DNA of 5,404 nt from Bacillota bacterium (lineage in GTDB: Bacteria > Bacillota_I > Bacilli_A > ML615J-28 > CAG-698): assembly GCA_023422115.1 (NCBI GenBank), contig JAEZSA010000131.1, positions 1 to 5,404 of the forward strand, given 5' to 3'. The number at the start of each line of letters is the position of its first letter. The stretch's first letter is position 1. Of this stretch, positions 1 to 5,404 are shown one piece after another. The position numbers and the translations under genes are program-made. Under the pieces are notes generated by a model. It saw only the letters and a list, made by a program, of their open reading frames with translations, did not search any database and was not told the origin of the DNA.

Positions 1-1023
1 ATGGAACCAGAAGATATGATTAATCTTCCAGAACTAGTAAATCGTTTTATAGATTTCTCTGCATCACAATTACATTTGTATTATGCCGAGAAAGAAATTA
101 GAGCTTTCTTTGCAGGTATGGCTACCTCAAAAATCCTTATTTTACAAGGTATATCTGGTACAGGTAAAACCTCACTACCATATGCCATGGGTAAATTTTT
201 CAAGCGAGATGCAGCGATTATATCGGTGCAACCATCTTGGCGTGATCGTGCCGAAATGATTGGATACTTGAATGAGTTTACGAAGAGATTCAACGAAACA
301 GATTTCTTAAAAGCGTTATATGAATCAACATATCGTGAAGATTTAAACATTATTATTCTAGATGAAATGAATCTAGCAAGAATTGAGTATTACTTTGCTG
401 AATTCTTGTCAATTATGGAAATGCCGAATGTGAATGAATGGAAAATTGATATTGTTCCTGATATTTGGGAGAATGATCCTAAAAATTTAAAAGAAGGAAA
501 AATATTGGTTCCTCAAAATGTATGGTTTGTTGGTACAGCGAACCGTGATGATTCTACATTCACTATTACTGATAAAGTATATGATAGAGCAATTACCATT
601 GAGATGAATTATCGAGCAGAATATATTGACGCTCCTTACACTGAAGCAGTGAATATGAGTTATGATTATATGGAGCACCTTTTTCGAGAGGGAATTAAAG
701 CAAACCCAATGGATAGTAAGTTAATGGATAAAATCATCAAAGTCGATGAATTTATCGCAAAGACATTTAAAATCACTTTTGGTAATCGTATTATGAAACA
801 ATTAAAGGATTTTATTCCTGCATATGTTGCCTGTGGTGGTAGAGATTTAGAAGCAATTGACTATTTCATTGCAATGAAGATATTAAGAAAGTTTGAAGCA
901 TTAAATTTATCCTTCTTACAACAAGAAGTAGCACAACTTATTTCATTATTCAATAAATTATTTGGAAAGGATACTTTCTCAATATCAATTGGCTATTTAA
1001 CTGAATTATTAAAAACTGTATAG
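1..1023 (+). CDS. McrB-type AAA+ ATPase/GTPase (5' end at window edge)
   Basis: This is a nucleotide-hydrolysing AAA+ motor of the McrB branch, whose members usually form rings that drive an McrC-like partner. Walker A is GISGTGKT (residues 50-57). Walker B with the McrB signature runs from IIILDEMN (117-124) into the characteristic EYYFAEFLS (129-137). Sensor 1 is VGTANRDDST (177-186), followed by DKVYDRA (191-197), which supplies the probable arginine finger. A helical lid follows (about 245-340), with GNR at 261-263 a possible sensor-2 region. Only about 40 residues precede the P-loop strand, so there is no room for the N-terminal DNA-binding domain of E. coli McrB. However, the ATG is the first base of the window, so the true start may lie upstream and an N-terminal domain could be missing from view. 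The next gene starts 15 bases after the stop and is the likely partner. The family call is firm. Whether it acts in restriction or in something else is unknown. Confidence 0.9.
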   Translation: MEPEDMINLPELVNRFIDFSASQLHLYYAEKEIRAFFAGMATSKILILQGISGTGKTSLPYAMGKFFKRDAAIISVQPSWRDRAEMIGYLNEFTKRFNETDFLKALYESTYREDLNIIILDEMNLARIEYYFAEFLSIMEMPNVNEWKIDIVPDIWENDPKNLKEGKILVPQNVWFVGTANRDDSTFTITDKVYDRAITIEMNYRAEYIDAPYTEAVNMSYDYMEHLFREGIKANPMDSKLMDKIIKVDEFIAKTFKITFGNRIMKQLKDFIPAYVACGGRDLEAIDYFIAMKILRKFEALNLSFLQQEVAQLISLFNKLFGKDTFSISIGYLTELLKTV

Positions 1024-1038
1024 AAAGTTGGTATCTAG

Positions 1039-2928
1039 ATGCGAGTTAAAGATAATTTAGACTTATATTTTGAAAGTCTTGAAGCACTCTTAGCAAAAAA
1101 CGAAAGCGAGAATGCATTTCCTGAATATTTTTATAATTCGTTTCTAGCTGGTAAGAATAATGTTTATCATAAAGAACTGTCAGAAACCAAGGTTTTTGAT
1201 GAGGAATGGATTGCAACACTAGAATCTTATTTTCCAAGTATTGAGAAAATTTTAAGGAATCCCAATTCATCAATTCGTTATGATCGTGTAGTTGTAGATG
1301 TAGAACGAGCGAAAAAGATAACATCTGAATCAGTTCGTCACTTAGCATCTCATACTCAATATATTCGTGAAGTGAATGAACAAGGAGTAGTTCCAAAGAA
1401 GGTGCTTACCACTTATTCTGAACAAGAATTTGCCACTTATGAAAATAGATTTTTAGTTAGTTTGATTTTGCGTTTGGTTGAATTTGTTGAAACAAGATAT
1501 CGAATCATTAAAGAAAACGTAGAATCCTATACCAAAGACCATACCAATATGAACTCAACCTTTGAAATTGAAGGAACTGAGGTAAAAATTGATATTGATA
1601 TGGTAATAAAAAAAGGTTTGGATAGTTCCATTAATGTACATAATCGTGAGATATTAGCACGTATCGAGAAATTGCATGAAATGATTACTGGTTTCCGCTC
1701 TTCACAATTGGTAAGAGATTTGGAAAAAGCAAAACGAGTAAATCCACCAATTATTAAAACGAATGTTATCTTAAAAAATACCGATTTCCGTAATTGTTAT
1801 ACATTATGGTTATTCATTGATAAGTATTCTAATTTATTCTATGATGTAAAAGTAAAAGAAAAGTCAATTGGAATAGAAGAGAACTTTTCAACAAGCGTTA
1901 GTCGTTTGGCATTAATGACTTATGCTATGGTTCAAAGTAACGCAGAAGAACGTTCAGAGAACTTTGAGAATGTTAATGAATATGAACTTCGTCGTAAGAA
2001 ATTGATGAAGGTAAGAGAAGTACATCCTGATGATATCTTTGATCGTCCAGATCCAATTACTGTTGTTGATAATACTGTAAACGAGTATTTCTTAACTCAA
2101 TATCGAAACACATTCAATAAGAAATTGGATGAGAATAAGCGAAACTCTTCTAGTTATGATGTTGCTTTAAGAAAGTCATTACGTGAAGTTATTGCTATTA
2201 GTAATTCACTATTCGATTCTGTTTTTGATGTTGAGGGAAACGAAGACATCTTTAAGCGTTTAGTCGCAAAAGAAGATCCTAGTGCTGACTTTGAATTAGC
2301 AAAAAGAAGATTCCAGGTTTCTAAGGTTATTCGTGAAACAAAAGAAGTCGATTACCAAAATACGATTCGATTGGAAAAAAGATTATTAAAAGAAATGGAA
2401 ACTGCTAATAATAAGTTGATTAGAGAGAATATGAAAGCTCGTAGCAGTGAAACACGTAAGACATATGTGGCGAAGTTAGAACGACAAATGCGCCTATATC
2501 AAAAAGAAAAAATGAAAATTAAGGATAAATTAACGGCTATAACTAGTGAAAAAGATATTGTTACCAAAGAAAAACAACGTCTTCAAAGAGAATTAAAAGG
2601 TTTAGCAGAGAAAACAAAGAGAGAAAAGAAAGCAATCGAACAAGCTGAAAAAGAAAGATTGCAAGCTCAACTAAAGAAAATAGAAGAACAGAAAAAAGCA
2701 AAAGTGAAAAAAGCTTTAGCCGAGAAATTAGCCAAAGAAAAAGCAGCCAAAGAAAAACTAGCAAAGAAACTAGCAAAAGAAAAAGAAAAGGCAGCTTTGG
2801 CGTTACAAACATTTAAGGAACAACAAAAAGCAAAGAGTGCAGAAAAGATTGCTACATCAAAAGCAAAAATCGAAGAAAAGATAAATGAAATAAAACAGAC
2901 GATAACGACTCCTGAAAGTAAGGAATGA
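1039..2928 (+). CDS. DUF2357/McrC-like protein with long coiled-coil tail, no visible nuclease
   Basis: This 629-residue protein is the probable partner of the upstream McrB-like ATPase. Residues about 70-150 look like the DUF2357 core that pairs with McrB-type ATPases: an NP/RYDR segment (74-83), VERAKKIT (88-95), HLASH (101-105), a VVPKKVL turn (117-123) and the hallmark TYENRF (133-138). A second conserved-looking block, NCYTLWLFIDKYSNL (252-266), resembles the later DUF2357/McrC region. I find no C-terminal PD-(D/E)XK nuclease motif of the McrC kind. Instead, about residues 430-620 are almost all charged helix, very rich in Lys, Glu, Ala and Leu, and surely coiled coil. No signal peptide or membrane segment is visible. 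The start follows an in-frame TAG (1036-1038), so it cannot lie just upstream. The ribosome site is poor (AGAAAG at 1022-1027), suggesting coupling to the previous gene. The stop TGA overlaps an ATG of the next gene. The DUF2357 assignment is from memory of the family pattern; the function is unknown. Confidence 0.75.
   Translation: MRVKDNLDLYFESLEALLAKNESENAFPEYFYNSFLAGKNNVYHKELSETKVFDEEWIATLESYFPSIEKILRNPNSSIRYDRVVVDVERAKKITSESVRHLASHTQYIREVNEQGVVPKKVLTTYSEQEFATYENRFLVSLILRLVEFVETRYRIIKENVESYTKDHTNMNSTFEIEGTEVKIDIDMVIKKGLDSSINVHNREILARIEKLHEMITGFRSSQLVRDLEKAKRVNPPIIKTNVILKNTDFRNCYTLWLFIDKYSNLFYDVKVKEKSIGIEENFSTSVSRLALMTYAMVQSNAEERSENFENVNEYELRRKKLMKVREVHPDDIFDRPDPITVVDNTVNEYFLTQYRNTFNKKLDENKRNSSSYDVALRKSLREVIAISNSLFDSVFDVEGNEDIFKRLVAKEDPSADFELAKRRFQVSKVIRETKEVDYQNTIRLEKRLLKEMETANNKLIRENMKARSSETRKTYVAKLERQMRLYQKEKMKIKDKLTAITSEKDIVTKEKQRLQRELKGLAEKTKREKKAIEQAEKERLQAQLKKIEEQKKAKVKKALAEKLAKEKAAKEKLAKKLAKEKEKAALALQTFKEQQKAKSAEKIATSKAKIEEKINEIKQTITTPESKE
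2716..2796 (+). repeat. Degenerate Lys/Ala/Glu repeat inside the coiled-coil tail
   Basis: Residues 560-586 of the DUF2357-like protein consist of imperfect short repeats around L-A-K-E-K / A-A-K-E-K / L-A-K-K. At the DNA level the 12-mer gccaaagaaaaa occurs exactly at 2731-2742 and 2746-2757, and near-copies follow (gcaaagaaac, gcaaaagaaaaag). It could have grown by slippage and may vary in length between strains. It resembles the Ala/Lys/Glu helix of TolA-like or other spacer coiled coils, but this is low-complexity similarity only. Confidence 0.55.
2920..2924 (+). promoter_or_regulatory. Ribosome binding site that decides the start of the first TasA-like gene
   Basis: AAGGA lies directly against the ATG at 2925 (no spacer) but 9 bases before the ATG at 2934. 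The spacing favours 2934 as the real start. The site lies within the last codons of the DUF2357-like gene, so translation of the two genes is probably coupled. Confidence 0.6.
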
Positions 2929-2933
2929 TAACA

Positions 2934-3614
2934 ATGTTTAAAAAATTGTTTGCTGGTAATTCATTATTAACGTCATTGATCGCTTTAATTGGTGCTTTCT
3001 TAATGATGGCAGCTGTTGGCTTTGCTTGGTGGACACTAAGTAGTCAAAGCAGAACAGATCCATTTGTGAGTACAGTAGGAAATATTGATTTAGAATATAC
3101 CTTTAAACGGTTTGTTGATGGAACAATTAGTGAACCTATTGTCACAACAGAAGATGTTGATTTCGCAAATACTATTCCTGGGGATACCTATTCTTATGTC
3201 ATTGTTGTTGAAAACACGGGAAATGTTGATGGACTAAGTTCAATTTACATGTATGGTGTTCATTCATTGATTTATGATGAGGTAGAAGGTTGGATTGCTC
3301 TTGATGAAGAAGATCCCACTAGAATCCAAAATTCATTTAATTTTGAAGTGTTAGATATTCAATATCTAACAAGCACAGATGATGAAACATTAGAGACAAT
3401 CTTTGCTACATTATCTTCAACAAATAATAAAACTTATTTCACACAAGCAGTGGATCGTTACTTCTTAATGGAAAACGAAACTCTAGATAGTGAAGGAAAC
3501 CAATCTATTATTGCGATATTCTTCAACATTACTTACGAGGGAGAAAACTTCGATAATAATGAATATGTTAGTCAAAGATTTGATATAAATAAAATTGTAA
3601 TAGAGTGTCGATAA
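2934..3614 (+). CDS. TasA/camelysin-type SipW-dependent surface protein (first copy)
   Basis: This is a predicted exported or membrane-anchored fibre-type protein of 226 residues. An N-terminal hydrophobic segment (about 11-33) ends in VGFA-WW (28-33), placed like the cleavage region of SipW substrates, where an Ala-X-Ala-like site is followed by an aromatic residue. The mature part shows the TasA/camelysin pattern: a GNIDLEY strand (49-55) about 20 residues after the membrane segment, PGD (82-84), then VVENTGNVD (91-99), which corresponds to the 'PGD...NNG' block of TasA. It closes with a beta-strand segment EYVSQRFDINKIVIE (210-224). There is no LPXTG or other cell-wall anchor. The start was chosen at 2934 by ribosome-site spacing; an ATG at 2925 overlapping the previous stop (ATGA) would add MIT. 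The SipW-like peptidase gene follows after 14 bases, which supports the call. It is more divergent than the two later copies and lies upstream of the riboswitch, so it may be a minor subunit or anchor (inference). Confidence 0.72.
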   Translation: MFKKLFAGNSLLTSLIALIGAFLMMAAVGFAWWTLSSQSRTDPFVSTVGNIDLEYTFKRFVDGTISEPIVTTEDVDFANTIPGDTYSYVIVVENTGNVDGLSSIYMYGVHSLIYDEVEGWIALDEEDPTRIQNSFNFEVLDIQYLTSTDDETLETIFATLSSTNNKTYFTQAVDRYFLMENETLDSEGNQSIIAIFFNITYEGENFDNNEYVSQRFDINKIVIECR

Positions 3615-3616
3615 TT

Positions 3617-3623
3617 GAGGTGG
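3617..3623 (+). promoter_or_regulatory. Ribosome binding site of the signal peptidase gene
   Basis: GAGGTGG sits 5 bases before the ATG at 3629, in the short gap after the TAA at 3612-3614. An in-frame TGA at 3626-3628 excludes any earlier start. Confidence 0.75.
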
Positions 3624-3628
3624 TGTGA

Positions 3629-4258
3629 ATGATAAAAAAGATATTAAGTTATGCAATTGGTGCATTAACAGTCTTTTTCTTCATTGCAGCGGTCTTAATT
3701 CTTGTCTTAGGAATTCAAGCTTTTCGCAATAATGAACCCTTGAAAATCTTTGGATACACATATTCTGTTGTTCCAACAGAATCAATGGAACCAGAGATTA
3801 TGCCTGGAGATTTCATTATTGCAAAAGAAGTTGATTTCGAAACAATTGCTATTGGTGATGATGTAATATATTACTCCGAAGCAAAGAATATTTTCATTGT
3901 CCATCGTGTAATTGCGATTGATGAAAATGGTTCATTGACAATGAAGGGGATTAATAATCCCGTTCAAGATGAAGAGGTAGTTACAATTGATAATTATATT
4001 GGTAAGGTAGTGAAACATGGAAGTTTATTCAATCTTGGCAATATAGTAATCAATAAACGTTTTGTGTTATTTGCGATTATCTTTATTATCTTTGCAATAT
4101 TGTTCATTACTGAAATGGTAAAGATTGTAAGGACTGTAAAGGAAAAAGACAAATTACGATTAGAAGCAGAATATGAAAATAAACTAACAGAAGAAATTCA
4201 AAAAGAACGTGAAAGAATTACCGCTGAAATAAAAGAAGAAATAGACAAAGAAAAATAG
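3629..4258 (+). CDS. sipW: SipW-like ER-type signal peptidase I
   Basis: This membrane serine protease removes signal peptides of exported proteins. SipW-type enzymes specifically process TasA-like fibre subunits, and TasA-like genes flank it on both sides. In 209 residues it has a first membrane helix (about 9-31), then an extracytoplasmic catalytic part. The Ser box is TESMEPEIMPGDFII (50-64) with nucleophile Ser52. VHRV (91-94) carries His92 in place of the Lys of bacterial P-type enzymes, which marks the ER/SipW type. The box KGINNPVQD (106-114) follows, then IGKVV (124-128). A second membrane helix spans about 145-164. Oddities: the usual GDNN Asp is Ile108, while the later Asp114 is kept. 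After helix 2 there is a 40-residue highly charged helical tail (about 168-209), probably cytosolic coiled coil. The gene lies 14 bases after the first TasA-like gene and just before the c-di-GMP riboswitch. The family call is firm; the symbol is by homology. Confidence 0.92.
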   Translation: MIKKILSYAIGALTVFFFIAAVLILVLGIQAFRNNEPLKIFGYTYSVVPTESMEPEIMPGDFIIAKEVDFETIAIGDDVIYYSEAKNIFIVHRVIAIDENGSLTMKGINNPVQDEEVVTIDNYIGKVVKHGSLFNLGNIVINKRFVLFAIIFIIFAILFITEMVKIVRTVKEKDKLRLEAEYENKLTEEIQKERERITAEIKEEIDKEK

Positions 4259-4265
4259 AGAAATT

Positions 4266-4350
4266 GTTTGGGCAAATCCGCTGAAAAGCGAGGACGCAAA
4301 ACTACAGGGTCTAAAACTTGTTTTAGAAACAAGCATGACAGCCAGTTGCT
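4266..4350 (+). promoter_or_regulatory. Cyclic-di-GMP-I (GEMM-I) riboswitch aptamer
   Basis: All core GEMM-I elements are present in order: GGGCAAA (4270-4276); a short helix CGCT/AGCG (4279-4282 with 4287-4290) closed by a GAAA tetraloop (4283-4286); the invariant GGACGCAAA (4292-4300); AGGGTCTAA (4306-4314), which matches the tetraloop-receptor side; a helix CTTGTT/AACAAG (4317-4322 with 4328-4333); then ATGACAGCC (4335-4343) and TTGC (4346-4349). TTGC pairs with GCAA (4272-4275) to close P1. By alignment with the V. cholerae Vc2 aptamer from memory, the ligand contacts would be G4272, A4299 and C4349, all kept. It begins just after the peptidase stop, with no convincing promoter before it, so it probably acts on read-through transcript from the operon. 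It controls the two TasA-like genes downstream. Confidence 0.9.
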
Positions 4351-4380
4351 TATCTAAAATAAGTACTGGCTTTTTATTTT
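4341..4380 (+). terminator. Intrinsic terminator forming the riboswitch expression platform
   Basis: GCCAGTTGCTTAT (4341-4353) pairs with ATAAGTACTGGC (4359-4370) around the loop CTAAA, with one bulged T and one G-T pair, and is followed by TTTTTATTTT (4371-4380). The 5' arm is made of the 3' end of the aptamer, including the P1 strand TTGC and the GCC of the core. Aptamer and terminator therefore exclude each other: ligand-bound aptamer should block the terminator and allow transcription onward (an ON switch). Confidence 0.87.
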
Positions 4381-4384
4381 CTCG

Positions 4385-4390
4385 AGGTGG
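4385..4390 (+). promoter_or_regulatory. Ribosome binding site that fixes the start at 4395
   Basis: AGGTGG (extended GAGGTGG from 4384) lies 4 bases before the ATG at 4395 and directly after the terminator T-run. It places the start at 4395 and rules out the in-frame ATG at 4335, which lies inside the aptamer. Confidence 0.75.
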
Positions 4391-4394
4391 TCAT

Positions 4395-5024
4395 ATGAAA
4401 AAAAGCTTTATATTAAGTATCATAATGCTCATAGTTACTAGTTTGGCTGTTCTTGGAGCAACTTATGCATGGTTTCTAAATTCAAAGGCAATAGAAAATG
4501 TAGCTTTTGAATCAGGATCTGTTCAATATGTATTAACTGGAGCATTAAAAGATCCTTCTACTTCAGGATACATTATTCCTGGAGAAGAACTGGTCATTCA
4601 AGATAATGCAATTGGAGTAGAGAACTATTCATCGATTGAATCACAATTACGAGTAAAAATTGCTTATCAACTGGATGGACAAGATGTTACAGTTTTCACG
4701 AATGAAAACACAAACACTTCATCAACTATTGCATCGGTAATAGGTGTTATAGATGATCAGTTTATTTATAATGAAGTAGATGGATATTGGTATTATTTCT
4801 ATCAAGTAGAGAATCCGATTATTCCAGCTTATGATGAATTAGAATTACTGTTAGAAATAGAAATAATTCATAATTTAATGATTAATGGTAATGTGACTGG
4901 TTCTGCTTTTCAAGCAAAAGACTTTGCAGTAACCATCATATTTGAAGCAAAGCAGCAAAAAAATGTCAATTGGGAGGACATCGAATGGGATGTCTTAGCA
5001 ACAACTTTAATAGAGAATGAATAA
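4395..5024 (+). CDS. TasA/camelysin-type SipW-dependent surface protein (second copy, riboswitch-controlled)
   Basis: This 209-residue exported protein is a likely matrix-fibre subunit. A Lys-Lys start leads into a hydrophobic signal (about 5-21), then GATYAWF (21-27), the classic SipW-substrate boundary with cleavage expected after Ala25. The mature part follows the TasA plan: an AFESGSVQYVLTG strand (37-49), IPGEEL (61-66) at the TasA 'PGD' position, VENYSSIESQLRVKI (75-89) at the position of the conserved Asn and following strand, and a closing strand AKDFAVTIIFEAKQ (174-187) with a Trp-containing end (W193, W198). No wall-anchor motif is seen. It is the first gene after the c-di-GMP-I riboswitch and is preceded by a good ribosome site. 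The next gene starts 12 bases later and is a paralogue with a matching VxYxLTGAL, PG and SQLR core. Family membership is strong; a role in biofilm fibres is inferred from SipW, TasA and c-di-GMP together. Confidence 0.85.
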   Translation: MKKSFILSIIMLIVTSLAVLGATYAWFLNSKAIENVAFESGSVQYVLTGALKDPSTSGYIIPGEELVIQDNAIGVENYSSIESQLRVKIAYQLDGQDVTVFTNENTNTSSTIASVIGVIDDQFIYNEVDGYWYYFYQVENPIIPAYDELELLLEIEIIHNLMINGNVTGSAFQAKDFAVTIIFEAKQQKNVNWEDIEWDVLATTLIENE

Positions 5025-5029
5025 GGGAG
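5023..5029 (+). promoter_or_regulatory. Ribosome binding site of the last gene
   Basis: AAGGGAG overlaps the previous stop codon (TAA, 5022-5024) and lies 7 bases before the ATG at 5037. It shows that the two paralogues are translated from the same message. Confidence 0.8.
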
Positions 5030-5036
5030 AAAAAAC

Positions 5037-5404
5037 ATGAAAAAGAACAAATTAATTATTTTAATCGTATCGCTTGTCGTTGTATTAGCAGCAGCAACTT
5101 ATGGTATTACTAGTGCTTGGTTGACTGCTACAGATAATGAATCTGAAACATTCACAATGGGAGATGTTAATTACACACTAACAGGAGCATTGATTGCAAA
5201 TACCAATCCAATCGTTCCTGGTCAAGATTTAGTAGCTACAGATTTTACTGTTACGAACGCTTCAACAGTAACTTCACAATTAAGAATTCAAATTACGTAT
5301 ACAACAGTATCTGGTGGTTTACCAGCTACAGGAATTGTTTATACAGGAACTACTAGAGGAAATGGAATCATTACTGATATCAACACTTCAACATGGTATT
5401 ATAG
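5037..5404 (+). CDS. TasA/camelysin-type SipW-dependent surface protein (third copy, 3' end outside window)
   Basis: The ATG at 5037 opens a frame that stays open for 122 codons to the window end, so the C-terminal part is not visible. The start MKKNK is followed by a hydrophobic signal (about 6-20) and the boundary ATYGITSAW (20-28), with cleavage likely after Ala27. The mature part matches the preceding gene: MGDVNYTLTGAL (41-52) against SGSVQYVLTGAL, IVPGQDL (59-65) against IIPGEEL, and TNASTVTSQLRIQITY (73-88) against ENYSSIESQLRVKIAY. STWYY near the window end may match the other copy's GYWYY. The mature region is rich in Thr, Ser and Gly, as in secreted fibre proteins. It is very probably co-transcribed with the preceding gene under the c-di-GMP riboswitch. 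It could be the major subunit, but that cannot be told from the sequence. Confidence 0.85.
   Translation, partial: MKKNKLIILIVSLVVVLAAATYGITSAWLTATDNESETFTMGDVNYTLTGALIANTNPIVPGQDLVATDFTVTNASTVTSQLRIQITYTTVSGGLPATGIVYTGTTRGNGIITDINTSTWYY

Noticed and set aside
81..350. Minus-strand open frame of 89 codons opposite the Walker A region
   Set aside because: It is a shadow of the AAA+ ATPase gene, with no family features.
1046..1396. Minus-strand open frame of 116 codons
   Set aside because: It is a shadow of the DUF2357-like gene, without recognisable domain or ribosome site and antisense to conserved family motifs.
2561..2812. Minus-strand open frame of 83 codons rich in Leu and Phe, looking like a membrane protein
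   Set aside because: It is the antisense of the Lys/Glu-rich coiled-coil tail (AAA/GAA codons read as TTT/TTC); it has no ribosome site and lies wholly inside a real gene.
1..2928. Complete type IV McrBC restriction system
   Set aside because: The ATPase fits McrB, but the visible partner has no PD-(D/E)XK nuclease motif and no N-terminal modified-DNA-binding domain is in view, so a working restriction system is not shown.
3483..3665. Minus-strand open frame of 60 codons across the junction of the first TasA-like gene and the peptidase
   Set aside because: It spans the end of one good gene and the start of another, with no supporting start signal or family pattern.
4190..4265. Possible separate promoter just before the riboswitch
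   Set aside because: I looked for a TTGACA/TATAAT pair and found only A-rich sequence within the peptidase tail codons. A weak promoter cannot be excluded but is not supported.
4335..4394. In-frame upstream ATG that would add 20 residues to the second TasA-like protein
   Set aside because: It lies inside the riboswitch aptamer and terminator, lacks a ribosome site, and would place 20 polar residues before an otherwise normal Lys-Lys signal peptide.

Overview
The window is AT-rich (roughly one third G+C by eye), densely coded on the + strand, and reads with the standard bacterial code: TGA is a stop at 2926-2928 and Trp is TGG. Strong GAGGTGG/AAGGGAG ribosome binding sites, a c-di-GMP-I riboswitch with an overlapping terminator, and a SipW/TasA-type secretion set point to a low-G+C Firmicute. 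A Mollicutes-related lineage (Haloplasma/Izemoplasma/Acholeplasma-like) is possible, but that placement is inference.

Layout. (1) Positions 1-1023 encode a McrB-type AAA+ ATPase whose start coincides with the window edge. (2) Positions 1039-2928 encode its probable partner, a DUF2357/McrC-like protein with no recognisable nuclease motif and a very long Lys/Glu/Ala-rich coiled-coil tail. (3) Positions 2934-3614 encode a membrane-anchored or secreted protein of the TasA/camelysin type. (4) Positions 3629-4258 encode a SipW-like (ER-type, Ser/His) signal peptidase I with an extra charged cytosolic tail. (5) Positions 4266-4380 hold a GEMM-I (c-di-GMP-I) riboswitch whose 3' strand is shared with an intrinsic terminator. 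The arrangement predicts that c-di-GMP turns expression on. (6) Positions 4395-5024 and 5037-end encode two further TasA/camelysin-type proteins. They are clear tandem paralogues, and the second is cut by the window end.

How the parts may work together. SipW-type peptidases mature TasA-type fibre subunits, so genes 3-6 make sense as a surface-fibre or biofilm-matrix export module. The riboswitch lies between the peptidase and the last two substrates, so those substrates would rise when c-di-GMP is high, while the peptidase and the first substrate are set by the upstream transcript. The striking point is the tight joining of this module to a McrB-like/DUF2357 pair. Gene 2 ends 5 bases before the preferred start of gene 3, with an ATGA overlap if the earlier ATG is used. 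No terminator or convincing promoter separates them. This suggests either one system combining an AAA+ GTPase/ATPase machine with a surface-fibre system, or read-through from a neighbouring defence-type locus.
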